Below, in pieces: positions 53,846 through 62,590 of a stretch of DNA of 64,000 bases. Origin of the DNA: Novosphingobium endophyticum (GTDB lineage: Bacteria; Pseudomonadota; Alphaproteobacteria; Sphingomonadales; Sphingomonadaceae). The notes beneath the pieces were generated by a model. The model was not told the DNA's origin. It searched no databases and saw only the letters and a program-made list of their open reading frames with translations. The position numbers were made by a program, and so were the translations under genes. How positions within the stretch are numbered: position 1 is the first letter of the stretch; every line of letters begins with the position of its first letter. The stretch spans positions 1 through 64,000 of the forward strand of contig NZ_BMHK01000016.1 of the NCBI RefSeq assembly GCF_014640675.1, given 5' to 3'.

Positions 53846-54649
53846 TCAGACCGCATCCGTCTTGGCGAAGGGCGAAAAGTCGATGTTCTCGTCATAGACG
53901 TCCACGCCCTCGCGGCCCTTGAGCCAGCCGACCACGGCATAGGTGAACGGCGTCAGGATAGCTTCCCAGGCGACCTTGAGCGCCCAGTTGGTGACCATGA
54001 CGACAAGGATGGACTGCGACGTCCAGACGCCAAGGAATGCCACCGGATAGAAGATCGCGCTGTCCACTGCCTGTCCGAACACGGTCGAGCCAATCGTGCG
54101 GGTCCACAGCAGCCGGCCTTTTGTCCATACTTTCATCTTCGCCATGACGTAGGAATTGACGAACTCGCCCGCCCAGAAAGCGAGCAGCGAGGCGAGCACG
54201 ATGCGCCAGGTGCTGCCGAAGACCGAGACATAGGTGGACTGGCAGACCGTCCCCGCGTCGTTGGTGCCCACGATGCCGGCGAAGAGCGGATCGGCACTGG
54301 CCGCACAGCCCCAGTCGGACGAGGGCGGCATGGCGACGACCACGAAACTCATGAATGCCATGAAGATCAGTGCGAAGAACCCTGCCCAGACGCAGCGACG
54401 CGCATTGCCATAACCATAGACCTCGGTCAGCACGTCGCCCAAGACATAGCTGACCGGGAAGAACAGAATGCCCGCGCCGAACGTCCAGCCGCCGATGGTC
54501 GAAAGCTTCGCCGCTCCGATCAGGTTCGAGAGCAGCAGGATCACCACGAAGGCGGTCATCACGTAGTCGAAATAGCGGAAGTGACGGCGCGCGCCGGACC
54601 GGCCGTCGATGCGCGTAAGATGATGGCGTGCGTCGGGGGCTGTGCTCAT
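53846..54649 (-). CDS. yhhQ: Queuosine-precursor transporter (YhhQ/VUT family)
   Basis: A 267-residue ECF-like integral membrane protein importing queuosine precursors (preQ0/preQ1). It has about six helices, with the family markers FPVSYVLGDVLTEVYGYG near 80-97 and SVFGQ-type helices: GEFVNSYVMAKMKVW and RTIGSTVFGQAVDS. The start ATG 54649 was chosen over an upstream in-frame extension. The C-terminus is a short soluble tail. Confidence 0.92.
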   Translation of the reverse strand: MSTAPDARHHLTRIDGRSGARRHFRYFDYVMTAFVVILLLSNLIGAAKLSTIGGWTFGAGILFFPVSYVLGDVLTEVYGYGNARRCVWAGFFALIFMAFMSFVVVAMPPSSDWGCAASADPLFAGIVGTNDAGTVCQSTYVSVFGSTWRIVLASLLAFWAGEFVNSYVMAKMKVWTKGRLLWTRTIGSTVFGQAVDSAIFYPVAFLGVWTSQSILVVMVTNWALKVAWEAILTPFTYAVVGWLKGREGVDVYDENIDFSPFAKTDAV

Positions 54650-54803
54650 GGCCTGTGCGTAACCTGCATCGCCGCACCGCGAAAGCGCACTTTCCACACG
54701 TCTCGCGGTTTGCTCCGGCGCAGAAGCACGCTATGGGGGGCCTCGCGCGCGCCCACGTAGCCTCCTGTGGGCTGCCAGCGAGCCGTGTTGCGAAGCGTAT
54801 TGG

Positions 54804-54880
54804 GGCCCCGTAGCTCAGCTGGATAGAGCATCGGTCTTCTAAACCGAATGTCGCGTGTTCGAATCACGCCGGGGTCGCCA
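54804..54880 (+). tRNA. tRNA-Arg (anticodon TCT)
   Basis: A complete 77-base cloverleaf with CCA encoded. The acceptor stem GGCCCCG pairs with CGGGGTC (one G-T wobble). The D-arm contains TAGCTCAGCTGGATAGAGC. The anticodon stem TCGGT/ACCGA holds the loop CTTCTAA, giving anticodon TCT for AGA/AGG codons, and the T-arm is GCGTG-TTCGAAT-CACGC. These are rare codons in GC-rich genomes. Confidence 0.95.
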
Positions 54881-54976
54881 TCGCGTTCGCCCTCCGACGC
54901 AACAGGGCACGTTACCGCGCCGGGGAAAGCGGGACGCACGACATGTGCTGCGTGAAGCGGGCAACAGCCGGGAAGG

Positions 54977-56851
54977 CTATTTTCCGACGCAGTCCGCCAA
55001 CGCCCGCTTCTCGACCTGTTTTTCGATGAAGCTCACGATTCGCCGCAATGCCTTGCGCGCTTCGGGCAGCATGCCGAACAGCATCCAGTCGTGCGGCATG
55101 TCGTGCCACACCTCGCATTCGCATTCGCCGCCTGTTCCGCGAATCTTGGCGGCCACGCGCAGGGCGTCGTCGAGCAGGATCTCGATGCTGCCGACCTGGA
55201 TGATGATCGGCGGCAGACTGGAGAGATCGGAGAACAGCGGCGATGCCAGTGGATGATCGACAGGCGTTTCATCGCCCAGGTAGACTTGGGTAATGAAACG
55301 GTTCTCGTCGTTCGGCAGTGTGGGGTCGTTCCAGCTGTTGTGTTGCCGCGACAGGCCGGCGTAACTGAGATCCGAGACCGGCGAGAGCAGGACACCCGCC
55401 AGCGGCAAGGGAAGCCCGGCATCGCGAACCGACACGAGCGTGGACAGCGCCATGCCTCCCCCGGCGGAATCGCCCATGACGACGATCTTGTCGGCCCGCG
55501 TCCCCTGAGCCAGCAGGTAGCGGTAAGCCTCGATGCAATCGTTGAGCCCCTTTGGAAACCGGTACTCCGGCGCGAGGCGGTAGTGAACGAGCAGGACCCT
55601 TGCCCCAAGCTTGCGCGCCATCCGCGCAGCCATCAGGCGGTGGGCCTGGGTCGGGCGCATTATGAACCCGCCGCCGGGGAAGAACAGTACCGTGCAGCGA
55701 GTCTCTGCCCCCTCGATCGAGATGAACTCGCCGAAGGAATGATCGAACTCCACCGTTTCCACGCGCACGTCGCTGGCGAGTTCCGGGATGAACCGTTCGA
55801 TCGCGGTGCGGGGGATTTCGATGTTCTTTGTGGGAATTTCGTACTTGATGGCCTGCGGCGTGCTCGAAAAGCGCTTAACCGTTGCCCGGAGCATCAGATT
55901 GACTACATGCGCCTGCCAGCTCGCGGCCGTCGAATCGGTGCGATGGGAGGTGGAAAAGCTGCGATATTCCGCATCCATCGCCTCGCCCACAGGGGCGATC
56001 GTCGCACGGGCCGCGTGTTCCACGGCCTCGAAGACCTGCCGGGACGCGGCGTTGGCCTCCCGCAGGGACGACTTGGACCAGCCAACCGCCCGGTTCAGGA
56101 ATTCTGACGCATCGCGCGCATTGAAGAGCGACAGCGCGCCATCCAGGTTCGCGCGCATGACGTCGAGCATGCCATTGCGCAGCGCGGAATGGATCGCGCC
56201 GATCCCGCTCGTGATGGCCGTGGTCGATTCGAGGAGGACGGCTGCCGTTGCCGTGGCGTGGCGGGGTGCGGGGGATCCTATTTCGCGCACTTGATTGACG
56301 AAAATGTCGAAAAGGGCACGATAGTCGTCTTCGACGTCTTCGCCGAAGACCGGATCTCCTGATGCCAGGCCGGTTTCGTAGATGGTTCGCCAGTCTTCGG
56401 TGCGGAGCGCGTTTTTGGCGACCGCGAAGAGCTTGTGCTCCTCGTGCCGGAAATGAGCCAGCAGGTGGTCGGAATATTCATGCAGCGCGTGAACCACCAG
56501 GTGATCGGTGCTCCACGTACCTTCGGTGGTGCGCGAAAGCTCATCGAGAATGCGATTGCCTTCCTGGCGCAGTTTCTCGTGCTCCAGGTCCGTCATGCCA
56601 ACCAGTTCGGCCGCCTCGGGATCACGCATGCGGATCAGGTCTATCAACTGATCCTCGCGGGCATGGTGACGTTCGTCCACGAAGTCCACCATGTACTGGA
56701 AAACGCTTCGGGCGATCTCGAGGTCGCAAGACGTCGCGGCAGTGAGGCCATCGAGCCGTTCGGTCAGCAGGTTCATCAGTTGCGACGCCCGGCGATGATC
56801 GCGGCAAAGCGCATCCAACGCCAGTTCCGACGCCTTGTTTGAAGATCCCAT
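54977..56851 (-). CDS. Hemerythrin - phasin-like - HSL esterase fusion protein
   Basis: A 624-residue three-part protein. Residues 10-150 form a hemerythrin-type four-helix bundle with candidate diiron ligands His19, His62/63, Glu66, His91, His133 and Glu137/138. Residues 205-300 resemble a phasin: long amphipathic helices with ANLDGALSLFNARDASEFLN and EAMDAEYRSF, the pattern that coats PHA granules. Residues 385-620 are an HSL-type alpha/beta hydrolase with GDSAGGG (Ser462) and a C-terminal MPHDW His. The usual HGGGF oxyanion motif reads PGGGF here. Start ATG 56851 is preferred over a TTG at 56941, whose extra codons are not GC-biased. It lies just downstream of a phasin gene. Likely a granule-bound lipase or PHA depolymerase with a metal sensor; no signal peptide. 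Confidence 0.82.
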   Translation of the reverse strand: MGSSNKASELALDALCRDHRRASQLMNLLTERLDGLTAATSCDLEIARSVFQYMVDFVDERHHAREDQLIDLIRMRDPEAAELVGMTDLEHEKLRQEGNRILDELSRTTEGTWSTDHLVVHALHEYSDHLLAHFRHEEHKLFAVAKNALRTEDWRTIYETGLASGDPVFGEDVEDDYRALFDIFVNQVREIGSPAPRHATATAAVLLESTTAITSGIGAIHSALRNGMLDVMRANLDGALSLFNARDASEFLNRAVGWSKSSLREANAASRQVFEAVEHAARATIAPVGEAMDAEYRSFSTSHRTDSTAASWQAHVVNLMLRATVKRFSSTPQAIKYEIPTKNIEIPRTAIERFIPELASDVRVETVEFDHSFGEFISIEGAETRCTVLFFPGGGFIMRPTQAHRLMAARMARKLGARVLLVHYRLAPEYRFPKGLNDCIEAYRYLLAQGTRADKIVVMGDSAGGGMALSTLVSVRDAGLPLPLAGVLLSPVSDLSYAGLSRQHNSWNDPTLPNDENRFITQVYLGDETPVDHPLASPLFSDLSSLPPIIIQVGSIEILLDDALRVAAKIRGTGGECECEVWHDMPHDWMLFGMLPEARKALRRIVSFIEKQVEKRALADCVGK

Positions 56852-57182
56852 CAGGTGTTCACTCGCGCCATACTGCGGCAAGTCGTGGTAAACGGAAGGG
56901 CTTGTCAAGTTGTGGTTTGCTTGTTCCAATTGCAATTCCAACCGTTTGTTTATGATTTACGCGACCGGTCCCCTTCATGCAGGGTCAACCAGCCATAGTA
57001 AAGCCGGCGGCTTGCACTTGATCCGGAAAAAAGGGGGGGCGCCAGGGGCGGGGTGCGGCCTGCCGCCGGGCCGGCGCGGGCCCCGCGCCGGGGAGGCGGT
57101 ACTGATCGTTTGGTGTTGTGAGCGGTTGAGCCAGGCCGCAGCGTGGTATTGGCACAGGGGTGCCAGAAGGCTCGGCCGAAAC

Positions 57183-57210
57183 AAAAACAGCCGACCCAAG
57201 GGCCGACTGT
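57183..57210 (-). terminator. Intrinsic terminator of the phasin gene
   Basis: On the minus strand ACAGTCGGCC and GGTCGGCTGT make a 10-bp stem (two G-T pairs) with a 4-base loop, followed at once by TTTTT. It starts 23 bases past the phasin stop and is the best-formed terminator in the window. Confidence 0.8.
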
Positions 57211-57232
57211 CTTGTTTTCAGTGCCTGCAGGG

Positions 57233-57673
57233 TCAGGCGGCCTTGCGGAACAGATCAAGGTTTGCCTTGACGCGATCCTTGATCATGGGAGCGAGCTTGC
57301 CCGAGAACAATCCGCGCAGCGCTTCGCGGTTGCGCTTGTTGGCGGCCTGAACCGATTCGAGCTTGCGTGCGGCCTGCTCACCCTGGAGGCGGATGAATTC
57401 CGGCATCGACTTTACCTTCGACAGAGCATTGGCATCGTCAGCCAGCGCGACAACGGCCTTGCGGCCATCGGCGACGTAAGCAGCGCCGATTTCCTTGATG
57501 CCGCCCGACAGGATCTTGCCCGATTGGACGACTACCTCGGTGTTGGCCTTGATCACGTCGTTAGCCTTGGCGCTGGCAGCCTTGGCTTTGCCGGTTGCTT
57601 CTTTCACTTTGGTTTGGGCCTCGGCCAGCTTGGCGCGCAGATCCGAAGCGGTTTTGCTCTTCTTGGTGGTCAC
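57233..57673 (-). CDS. phaP: Phasin family protein
   Basis: A 146-residue phasin, the surfactant protein that coats polyhydroxyalkanoate granules. The N-terminus is Lys/Ala-rich (TTKKSKTASDLRAKLAEAQ), then comes a typical amphipathic helix set: ANTEVVVQSGKILSGGIKEI, YVADGRKAVVALADDANALS and VKSMPEFIRLQGEQAARK. The start is GTG 57673 with AAGGA 8 bases before it. A strong terminator follows and two PhaR-like sites precede it, so it is its own transcription unit. Confidence 0.92.
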   Translation of the reverse strand: MTTKKSKTASDLRAKLAEAQTKVKEATGKAKAASAKANDVIKANTEVVVQSGKILSGGIKEIGAAYVADGRKAVVALADDANALSKVKSMPEFIRLQGEQAARKLESVQAANKRNREALRGLFSGKLAPMIKDRVKANLDLFRKAA

Positions 57674-57743
57674 GATACGGTTCCTTTTCTCTTCCAGTCC
57701 AGATAGCGTTCTTCGCGAGGGAGGAGTGATTCCGCTCTCGGGT

Positions 57744-57762
57744 TATGCTGCACTGCAACATA
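57744..57762. promoter_or_regulatory. PhaR-like operator 1 (over the phasin -10)
   Basis: TATGCTGCACTGCAACATA contains CTGC-ACT-GCA. PhaR repressors of PHA genes bind CTGC-N3-GCAG-type TGC-rich sites (family knowledge). It overlaps the candidate phasin -10 (TATGTT on the minus strand, 57757-57762; -35 TTGCAA at 57779-57784, spacer 16). Confidence 0.6.
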
Positions 57763-57790
57763 GACGAATCGGACTGGCTTGCAAGAGAAA

Positions 57791-57808
57791 TTGTGCAGCG
57801 CAGCATAG
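57791..57808. promoter_or_regulatory. PhaR-like operator 2 (inverted copy)
   Basis: On the minus strand this reads CTATGCTGCGCTGCACAA, an inverted, near-identical copy of operator 1 with core CTGC-GCT-GCA, 45 bases centre to centre. It lies just upstream of the phasin -35 and 92 bases before the SDR start, so both genes could be controlled from here. Confidence 0.6.
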
Positions 57809-57899
57809 AGGTGCATTTGGCGGGCAAAATGGCTCCGCGAACGGGCGTGCGTAGACAAGGCGATGGCCGCGAAAATTGGGCGGATAGGAAAGGACGAAA

Positions 57900-58655
57900 A
57901 TGACGCGTTCGCTAAACGGTAAGGTCGCGGTGGTGACGGGGGCGGGGTCGGGTATCGGCAGGGCGATCGCGATTCGTCTGGCCGAGGATAAGGCCGGAAT
58001 CGCGGTGTGGGACATCAATGGGGAAGCCGCGAAGGAAACCGCCGCGATGATTCGCGAGCAGGGCGGAACCGCCCTGGCCCAGACTCTCGACTGTTCGGAC
58101 AAGGACGCGATCTCGCGCGAGGCGGAGATTACACGGCGGGAACTCGGAACGCCGGCCATCCTCGTCAACAATGCCGGCATCGGGCCGTTCCGTAAATTTC
58201 TGGAGACCGACGATGACCTGTTTGACCAGATCATCCGGATCAACCAGCGCGGCCCCTGGCTGATGACCAAGGAGTTTCTCCCGGCCATGCTGGAAGCGGG
58301 GTGGGGACGAGTGATCAATATCACTTCGTCTTCGGTTCAGTCCGGTTCGCCCGCGCAGAGCGCCTACGTGTCGTCCAAGGGCGGGCTGCTCGGCATGACC
58401 AAGGCGCTGGCGCTGGAATTCGCGGCGAGCGGAGTGACCTTCAACGTGATTCCGCCCGGTGCGATCGACACTCCCATGTTGCGCAAGGAAGTGCCGATCG
58501 ACATGGAAGTCTATGCCCGGACGTTGCCGATGAAGCGGCTTGGCAAGCCTGAAGACATCGCGGGTGCGGCGGCTTATCTTGCTTCGGAAGAGGCCGGTTA
58601 CGTCACCGGCCAGACCATCAGCACCAATGGTGGCCGCTACATGGGATCGCACTGA
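57900..58655 (+). CDS. Short-chain dehydrogenase/reductase, candidate acetoacetyl-CoA reductase
   Basis: A 251-residue SDR: VAVVTGAGSGIGRAIAIRL at 9-27, LVNNAG near 87, Ser in NITSSSVQSG and Tyr/Lys in YVSSK near 156. The C-terminus TGQTISTNGGRYMG resembles the LNGGLHMG end of PhaB-type acetoacetyl-CoA reductases. It is divergent from the phasin and shares its operator region. A role in making 3-hydroxyacyl-CoA for PHA is plausible but the family is broad. Confidence 0.88.
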   Translation: MTRSLNGKVAVVTGAGSGIGRAIAIRLAEDKAGIAVWDINGEAAKETAAMIREQGGTALAQTLDCSDKDAISREAEITRRELGTPAILVNNAGIGPFRKFLETDDDLFDQIIRINQRGPWLMTKEFLPAMLEAGWGRVINITSSSVQSGSPAQSAYVSSKGGLLGMTKALALEFAASGVTFNVIPPGAIDTPMLRKEVPIDMEVYARTLPMKRLGKPEDIAGAAAYLASEEAGYVTGQTISTNGGRYMGSH

Positions 58656-58679
58656 GTCCGAATGTCGGGAGGGGCCGGG

Positions 58680-58988
58680 TCAGGCGACCCGCTGCCCTTT
58701 CAGTGGCATCTCGCCGAACATGCCGGCCTTGATGAAGCCGACCAGGCTGTCGCCTTCGATGATGACCTCGCAATCGACCTTCATTTTCATCGGGCTGGTA
58801 ACCTGCATCTCACAGAGCAGCATGTTGGCGTCGATCGTGCCTTCGGGAATCTCCACCGTGCCCAGCATCTCGTTGCTGAGAGATCCGGTGAAGGTCTCAC
58901 CGTCCTGCGAAGGAACCACGACAAGGGTTCCCGTTTTCGCGCCCATCGGCGTCTTGAGCGTGCATTCATAGGTTCCAGCAAGCGACAT
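58680..58988 (-). CDS. Hypothetical small beta-rich protein
   Basis: A 102-residue protein beginning MSLAGTYECTLKTPMGAKTG. It has no signal peptide or membrane helix and is rich in short beta-strand-like segments (GTLVVVPSQDG, FTGSLSNEMLG, CEMQVTSPMKMKVDC, GFIKAGMFGEMPLKG). The last segment repeats the motif TPMGxKxG/GMFGEMPLKG near both ends. I recognise no family. It converges with the SDR (25-base gap) and lies downstream of the CMD gene on the same strand, inside the storage block. Confidence 0.7.
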   Translation of the reverse strand: MSLAGTYECTLKTPMGAKTGTLVVVPSQDGETFTGSLSNEMLGTVEIPEGTIDANMLLCEMQVTSPMKMKVDCEVIIEGDSLVGFIKAGMFGEMPLKGQRVA

Positions 58989-59042
58989 TGCCTGAATATT
59001 CCTTTTCCTGGGTCGGCCGGAGCCGTGTTTTGAGTCTACGGC

Positions 59043-59696
59043 CTAGCGGCTGGCTAGCAGCTCTTCGGCAAAAACCTGCTGACCGTCTTCCGGAGCGACG
59101 CCGATGCTGTTCAGGATCCATGCCAGCATGGCATAGCTTCCCATGAAAAACAGCAATTCTAGCAACGTCTGTTCGTTATGGGTTGAGGCAAGGGCGTTCC
59201 AGGTCACGTCGTCAATGTGACCGGTTTCCTTCAGCTGGTCCACGGCCCGGATGGCATGGGCTTGCTCATCCGTCCAGATCGGATCCTCGGCGCCTCGCTT
59301 GACCGCTTCGATGTGCTCGCGCGTGAGGATCCCCGCACCTTCCGATTGCTGCACCTTGCCGCTTCTGTACGCCTCGACATATTCGGGGTCGATCTTCTGC
59401 CCGAACAGGCTGAACTCAACATGCTGCGACCACTCGTAAGGCGAGCGATAAAGATAGGCCAGGCGAAGAATAACGATTTCGCGCAGAGCAGGGTCGACTT
59501 TCGATTTCATGAGAAGGCGGCCGCTGAACTTGAAGAACGACGTCCCCAACTTCGGATGGCGAGCCAGTGTCAGGAATACGTTTGATTTCGATCCATTCTC
59601 GTAGGCTTCCGGCCCTTCAAACAAGGTGAACATCGTTCTGACCTCGTGGTCCCATTGTTCGCGGGGTAAAGGGGGGATGCGGCCTACTTCAGGCAT
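59043..59696 (-). CDS. Carboxymuconolactone decarboxylase (CMD/AhpD-like) family protein
   Basis: A 217-residue all-helical protein of the CMD/AhpD superfamily: LREIVILRLAYLYRSPYEWSQHV near 82-104 is the diagnostic segment. The Cys-x-x-Cys of AhpD peroxidase partners is absent, so it is likely of the CMD-like subset with unknown reaction. The start ATG 59696 has GGGAG 9 bases upstream; an in-frame extension to 59834 lacks support. Confidence 0.85.
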   Translation of the reverse strand: MPEVGRIPPLPREQWDHEVRTMFTLFEGPEAYENGSKSNVFLTLARHPKLGTSFFKFSGRLLMKSKVDPALREIVILRLAYLYRSPYEWSQHVEFSLFGQKIDPEYVEAYRSGKVQQSEGAGILTREHIEAVKRGAEDPIWTDEQAHAIRAVDQLKETGHIDDVTWNALASTHNEQTLLELLFFMGSYAMLAWILNSIGVAPEDGQQVFAEELLASR

Positions 59697-59849
59697 CAGT
59701 TCGTTCTCCCAACAGTCAATTATTATGAGGCATGATATAATGCTTGCAAGATCAGGCAAGCGATACATGGCGTGGAATGCAGAATCTCGGGGCCGCACGG
59801 GGCGCCGTGTCCGTCGTCGCCCGTTCTCCCGCAATGAAGGATTGAGTCC

Positions 59850-61019
59850 ATGACCTGGATAGCGTTGGCCTTGCTTGTTTTTGCCGTAGCGGGAAGCCTC
59901 TCCGCGACGCCGGACAGGCTTCCTGCCGTCCTGCTCGGCTTCTATTGGTTGGCCTCGTTGATGGGGCAGCTTTTCGCCTTGCCACTATGCCTGTTGGCTT
60001 TGGTCTGCGCGATGTTCGCGCAAGGATGGGGGATTGGCGTGGCCTTGCTGGCGGCAACGGGGTTCGGGTGCATCCATTGGCGCAACCGCCGCGCCGCGCG
60101 GCTGCTGCTCGATGTCGTCGAGGAGACGGAACTGAAACTGCCGCTTCACGCCGGTCTGACGCCGTTCGCGACGGGAAAGCGGAAGACCACGCGGCTTCGA
60201 GGCATCTCCTATGGCCCCGGCGGAAAGCGAAACCTGCTCGACGTGGTCCAGCCTCGCAAGCCGCGGGACGAACCCGCCCCAATCCTGATCCATTTCCATG
60301 GCGGCGCCTGGACCGTGGGAGACCGTGACCAGCAGGCAAAGCCGCTGATTCATCATATGGCGGCGCGCGGCTGGGTGTGTTTCGATGCAACCTACAGTCT
60401 TGGTCCGGCCAGCCGGGGGCCGGACTGGATCGTCGACGCGTTGAGGGCGATTGCCTGGGTGCGCGCCCATGCGGCCGAATATGGCGGCGACCCGCCGCGT
60501 ATTGCGCTGACCGGCGAGTCAGCGGGGGCCCATCTTGCCGCGCTTGCCGCGCTCGCCCACGACGATCCGCTCTTGAAGCCCGGATTCGAGGCGGCGGACT
60601 GTTCGGTTCGGGCGGCAGTGCCGCTCTATGGCCGCTACGACCTGCTCGACCGCGATCACACGCTCAAGCGCAACCACGCAGCGGTGATCGACAAGTACAT
60701 GGCCACCAAGGTCATGCCGGGCCCGGTCCACGACTGCCGGGACTTGTGGCACGCGCTCAGCCCTCTGGATCGGGTGCGGCCCGACGCTCCGCCCATGCTG
60801 ATCGCGCATGGGACGGCGGACACCATGCTGCCCTGGCAGGACGCGCGGACTTTTGCCGATGCCCTGCGGCAAGTATCGCAGGCGCCCGTTCGCTTCTGTG
60901 CTCTGCCATATATCCAACATGGCTGGGATTCGGCGGTTTCGGCGCTGACCTGGGGACATGTTCGCGCGGTCGCCGCATTCCTCGCCCCGCTGGAGAATGC
61001 GGGACGGGAGCGCGGTTGA
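59850..61019 (+). CDS. Membrane-anchored alpha/beta hydrolase
   Basis: A 389-residue protein. The first 75 residues hold two or three hydrophobic helices (ALALLVFAVAGSLSA, LLGFYWLASLMGQLFALPLCLLALV, GWGIGVALLAATGFG), so it is anchored in the membrane. A cytoplasmic or periplasmic hydrolase domain follows, with HFHGGAWTVGDR near 150, nucleophile elbow LTGESAGAH near 222 and a late IQHGWDSA His. The family includes carboxylesterases and acetylhydrolases. It lies between CMD and WS/DGAT genes; a neutral-lipid or wax esterase role is inferred from context. Confidence 0.85.
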   Translation: MTWIALALLVFAVAGSLSATPDRLPAVLLGFYWLASLMGQLFALPLCLLALVCAMFAQGWGIGVALLAATGFGCIHWRNRRAARLLLDVVEETELKLPLHAGLTPFATGKRKTTRLRGISYGPGGKRNLLDVVQPRKPRDEPAPILIHFHGGAWTVGDRDQQAKPLIHHMAARGWVCFDATYSLGPASRGPDWIVDALRAIAWVRAHAAEYGGDPPRIALTGESAGAHLAALAALAHDDPLLKPGFEAADCSVRAAVPLYGRYDLLDRDHTLKRNHAAVIDKYMATKVMPGPVHDCRDLWHALSPLDRVRPDAPPMLIAHGTADTMLPWQDARTFADALRQVSQAPVRFCALPYIQHGWDSAVSALTWGHVRAVAAFLAPLENAGRERG

Positions 61020-61039
61020 GGATTGTCGCGTATTCCTGC

Positions 61040-62590
61040 CTAGGCAGGGCGCGGCGACTTCGCGCTGGCCCTTGGCTTGCGGTTGGCCGCGCTCTTCGCG
61101 GTGCGCGGAGGTGACGCCTCGCGCTTCTTTGCGGCAGCCTTGGGTTTGCGTGCCGTCGGCGCGGGCGCTTTGCCACGTTCCGCGACGGCCGCAGCCAGCT
61201 CTTCGTAGGATTCCTGTATGCATTGCCCATAGAATTCGGAATCGGGCATCAACTCACGGCAGGCGCTGAATCCGATGGACAGAATCCCTGAAAGGCTGGT
61301 GATCGCGTGGATCAGGCCGATGCCGTCCGCGCTCGGCCCGGCGGCGAAACCGGCCACATAGCGCGCACCGAGCAACGATTTGGGCTCCATCGGGCCCGGA
61401 ACATTGGTTATCACGGCGTTCGACATGATCATCAGGTCGTTGGCCGGCAGTGTCATCATGGTGCGCATGGCAAGGCCAATGAGCATGCCCGGCATGGCGG
61501 CCGTCGTCTTGGCCAGCGTTCGCGCATCGACTGCCTTGTTGTAGGCCTTGACCTCGCGCATGACCGCGCCCACCGCCTCGACGCGTGCAACGGGGTCGGC
61601 GATGTCGGTATGGGCCGGTATGAACGAGAAGCTTAGCTGGTTGCCCCCGGTCCCCTCCTGATCCTGCGTGCGCATGGAGATAGGAACCGTGACGACCAGC
61701 GAGGTGTCGGGCAGCTCACCTTTGTCGGTGAGGTAGCGGCGCAGTGCGCCGCCGACGATTCCAACCACAACGTCGTTGACCGTTGCCCCCGGGATGGCGT
61801 TCTTGATCCGGCGGATATCCTCGAACGCGAAGCTTCGGCCGTCGATCACCTTGTGGGGCGTGACCGGGCTGTTGAAGCGGGTTTTCGGTGCCTTCACCTT
61901 GGCCGGCTTGATGATCTCTCCCGAATTCATCTTCCGTCGGTCGCTGGCGATCGTGGGGAGGTTGCGCAAAAGCGCGTTGGCCAGCTTCATCGGGCTGGAA
62001 AAACTGGAGCCGATGGCCTGGCGCAGCAAAGTGGCCTGGTCGGGCACGGGCTCTGCCTCCCATGGCTCGGTCGGCATCTTCGCCTGGGCGATGCTTTCGT
62101 CTTCGAGCAGCGCGGTCACCATCTCCATGCCCGATATGCCGTCCACCGCTGAATGATGCATCTTGAACAGGAGGGCGAAGGTTCCCTTCGGGACGTCGTC
62201 CATGTTGTCGAGCCCCTCGACGACCCAGGCTTCCCAGAGCGGTCGCGACATGTCGATTGGCAGCGACATGATCCGGTTGGCTGTCGTCAGGAACTGGCGC
62301 CGCGTGCCGGGACGGGGCAGGGCGGCTTGCCGGACGTGGAATTCGAGATCGAAGGAATCGTCGTTGATCCAATAGGGGTAATCAAGGTCCATCGGAACGC
62401 GCACCAGCTTTTCGCGAAAGCCGCGCGCGAGCGGGATTCTGCGCCGGAAAAGGTCGACTATGGATTCGAATGTCACCGGCTCTTCGGCGGTCGAAGGATC
62501 GAAGAGAAAGATCATCCCTATATGCTGCGTATTGCGCGAAGGTTGTTCAGTCAGCACGAAAAGTGCGTCGGCCATTTCGAGTTGCCTCAT
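61040..62590 (-). CDS. Wax ester synthase/diacylglycerol O-acyltransferase (WS/DGAT)
   Basis: A 516-residue acyltransferase making wax esters and/or triacylglycerol from acyl-CoA. The catalytic HHxxxDG motif is MHHSAVDGISG at 144-154. The conserved NDVVVGIVGGALRRYL region and the SNVPGP-like VITNVPGP near 385 are intact. The C-terminal 40 residues are a basic Ala/Lys/Arg/Pro tail (APTARKPKAAAKKREAS, then SAANRKPRASAKSPRPA), not usual for WS/DGAT. It is divergent from the HAD-IB gene. Confidence 0.92.
   Translation of the reverse strand: MRQLEMADALFVLTEQPSRNTQHIGMIFLFDPSTAEEPVTFESIVDLFRRRIPLARGFREKLVRVPMDLDYPYWINDDSFDLEFHVRQAALPRPGTRRQFLTTANRIMSLPIDMSRPLWEAWVVEGLDNMDDVPKGTFALLFKMHHSAVDGISGMEMVTALLEDESIAQAKMPTEPWEAEPVPDQATLLRQAIGSSFSSPMKLANALLRNLPTIASDRRKMNSGEIIKPAKVKAPKTRFNSPVTPHKVIDGRSFAFEDIRRIKNAIPGATVNDVVVGIVGGALRRYLTDKGELPDTSLVVTVPISMRTQDQEGTGGNQLSFSFIPAHTDIADPVARVEAVGAVMREVKAYNKAVDARTLAKTTAAMPGMLIGLAMRTMMTLPANDLMIMSNAVITNVPGPMEPKSLLGARYVAGFAAGPSADGIGLIHAITSLSGILSIGFSACRELMPDSEFYGQCIQESYEELAAAVAERGKAPAPTARKPKAAAKKREASPPRTAKSAANRKPRASAKSPRPA

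Noticed and set aside
57031-57100. Very G/C-rich block (runs of G and GGCGCGGGCC) between the hydrolase fusion and phasin genes as a replication or recombination site
   Set aside because: No DnaA boxes, iteron repeats or dif-like sequence; ordinary GC-rich intergenic DNA.
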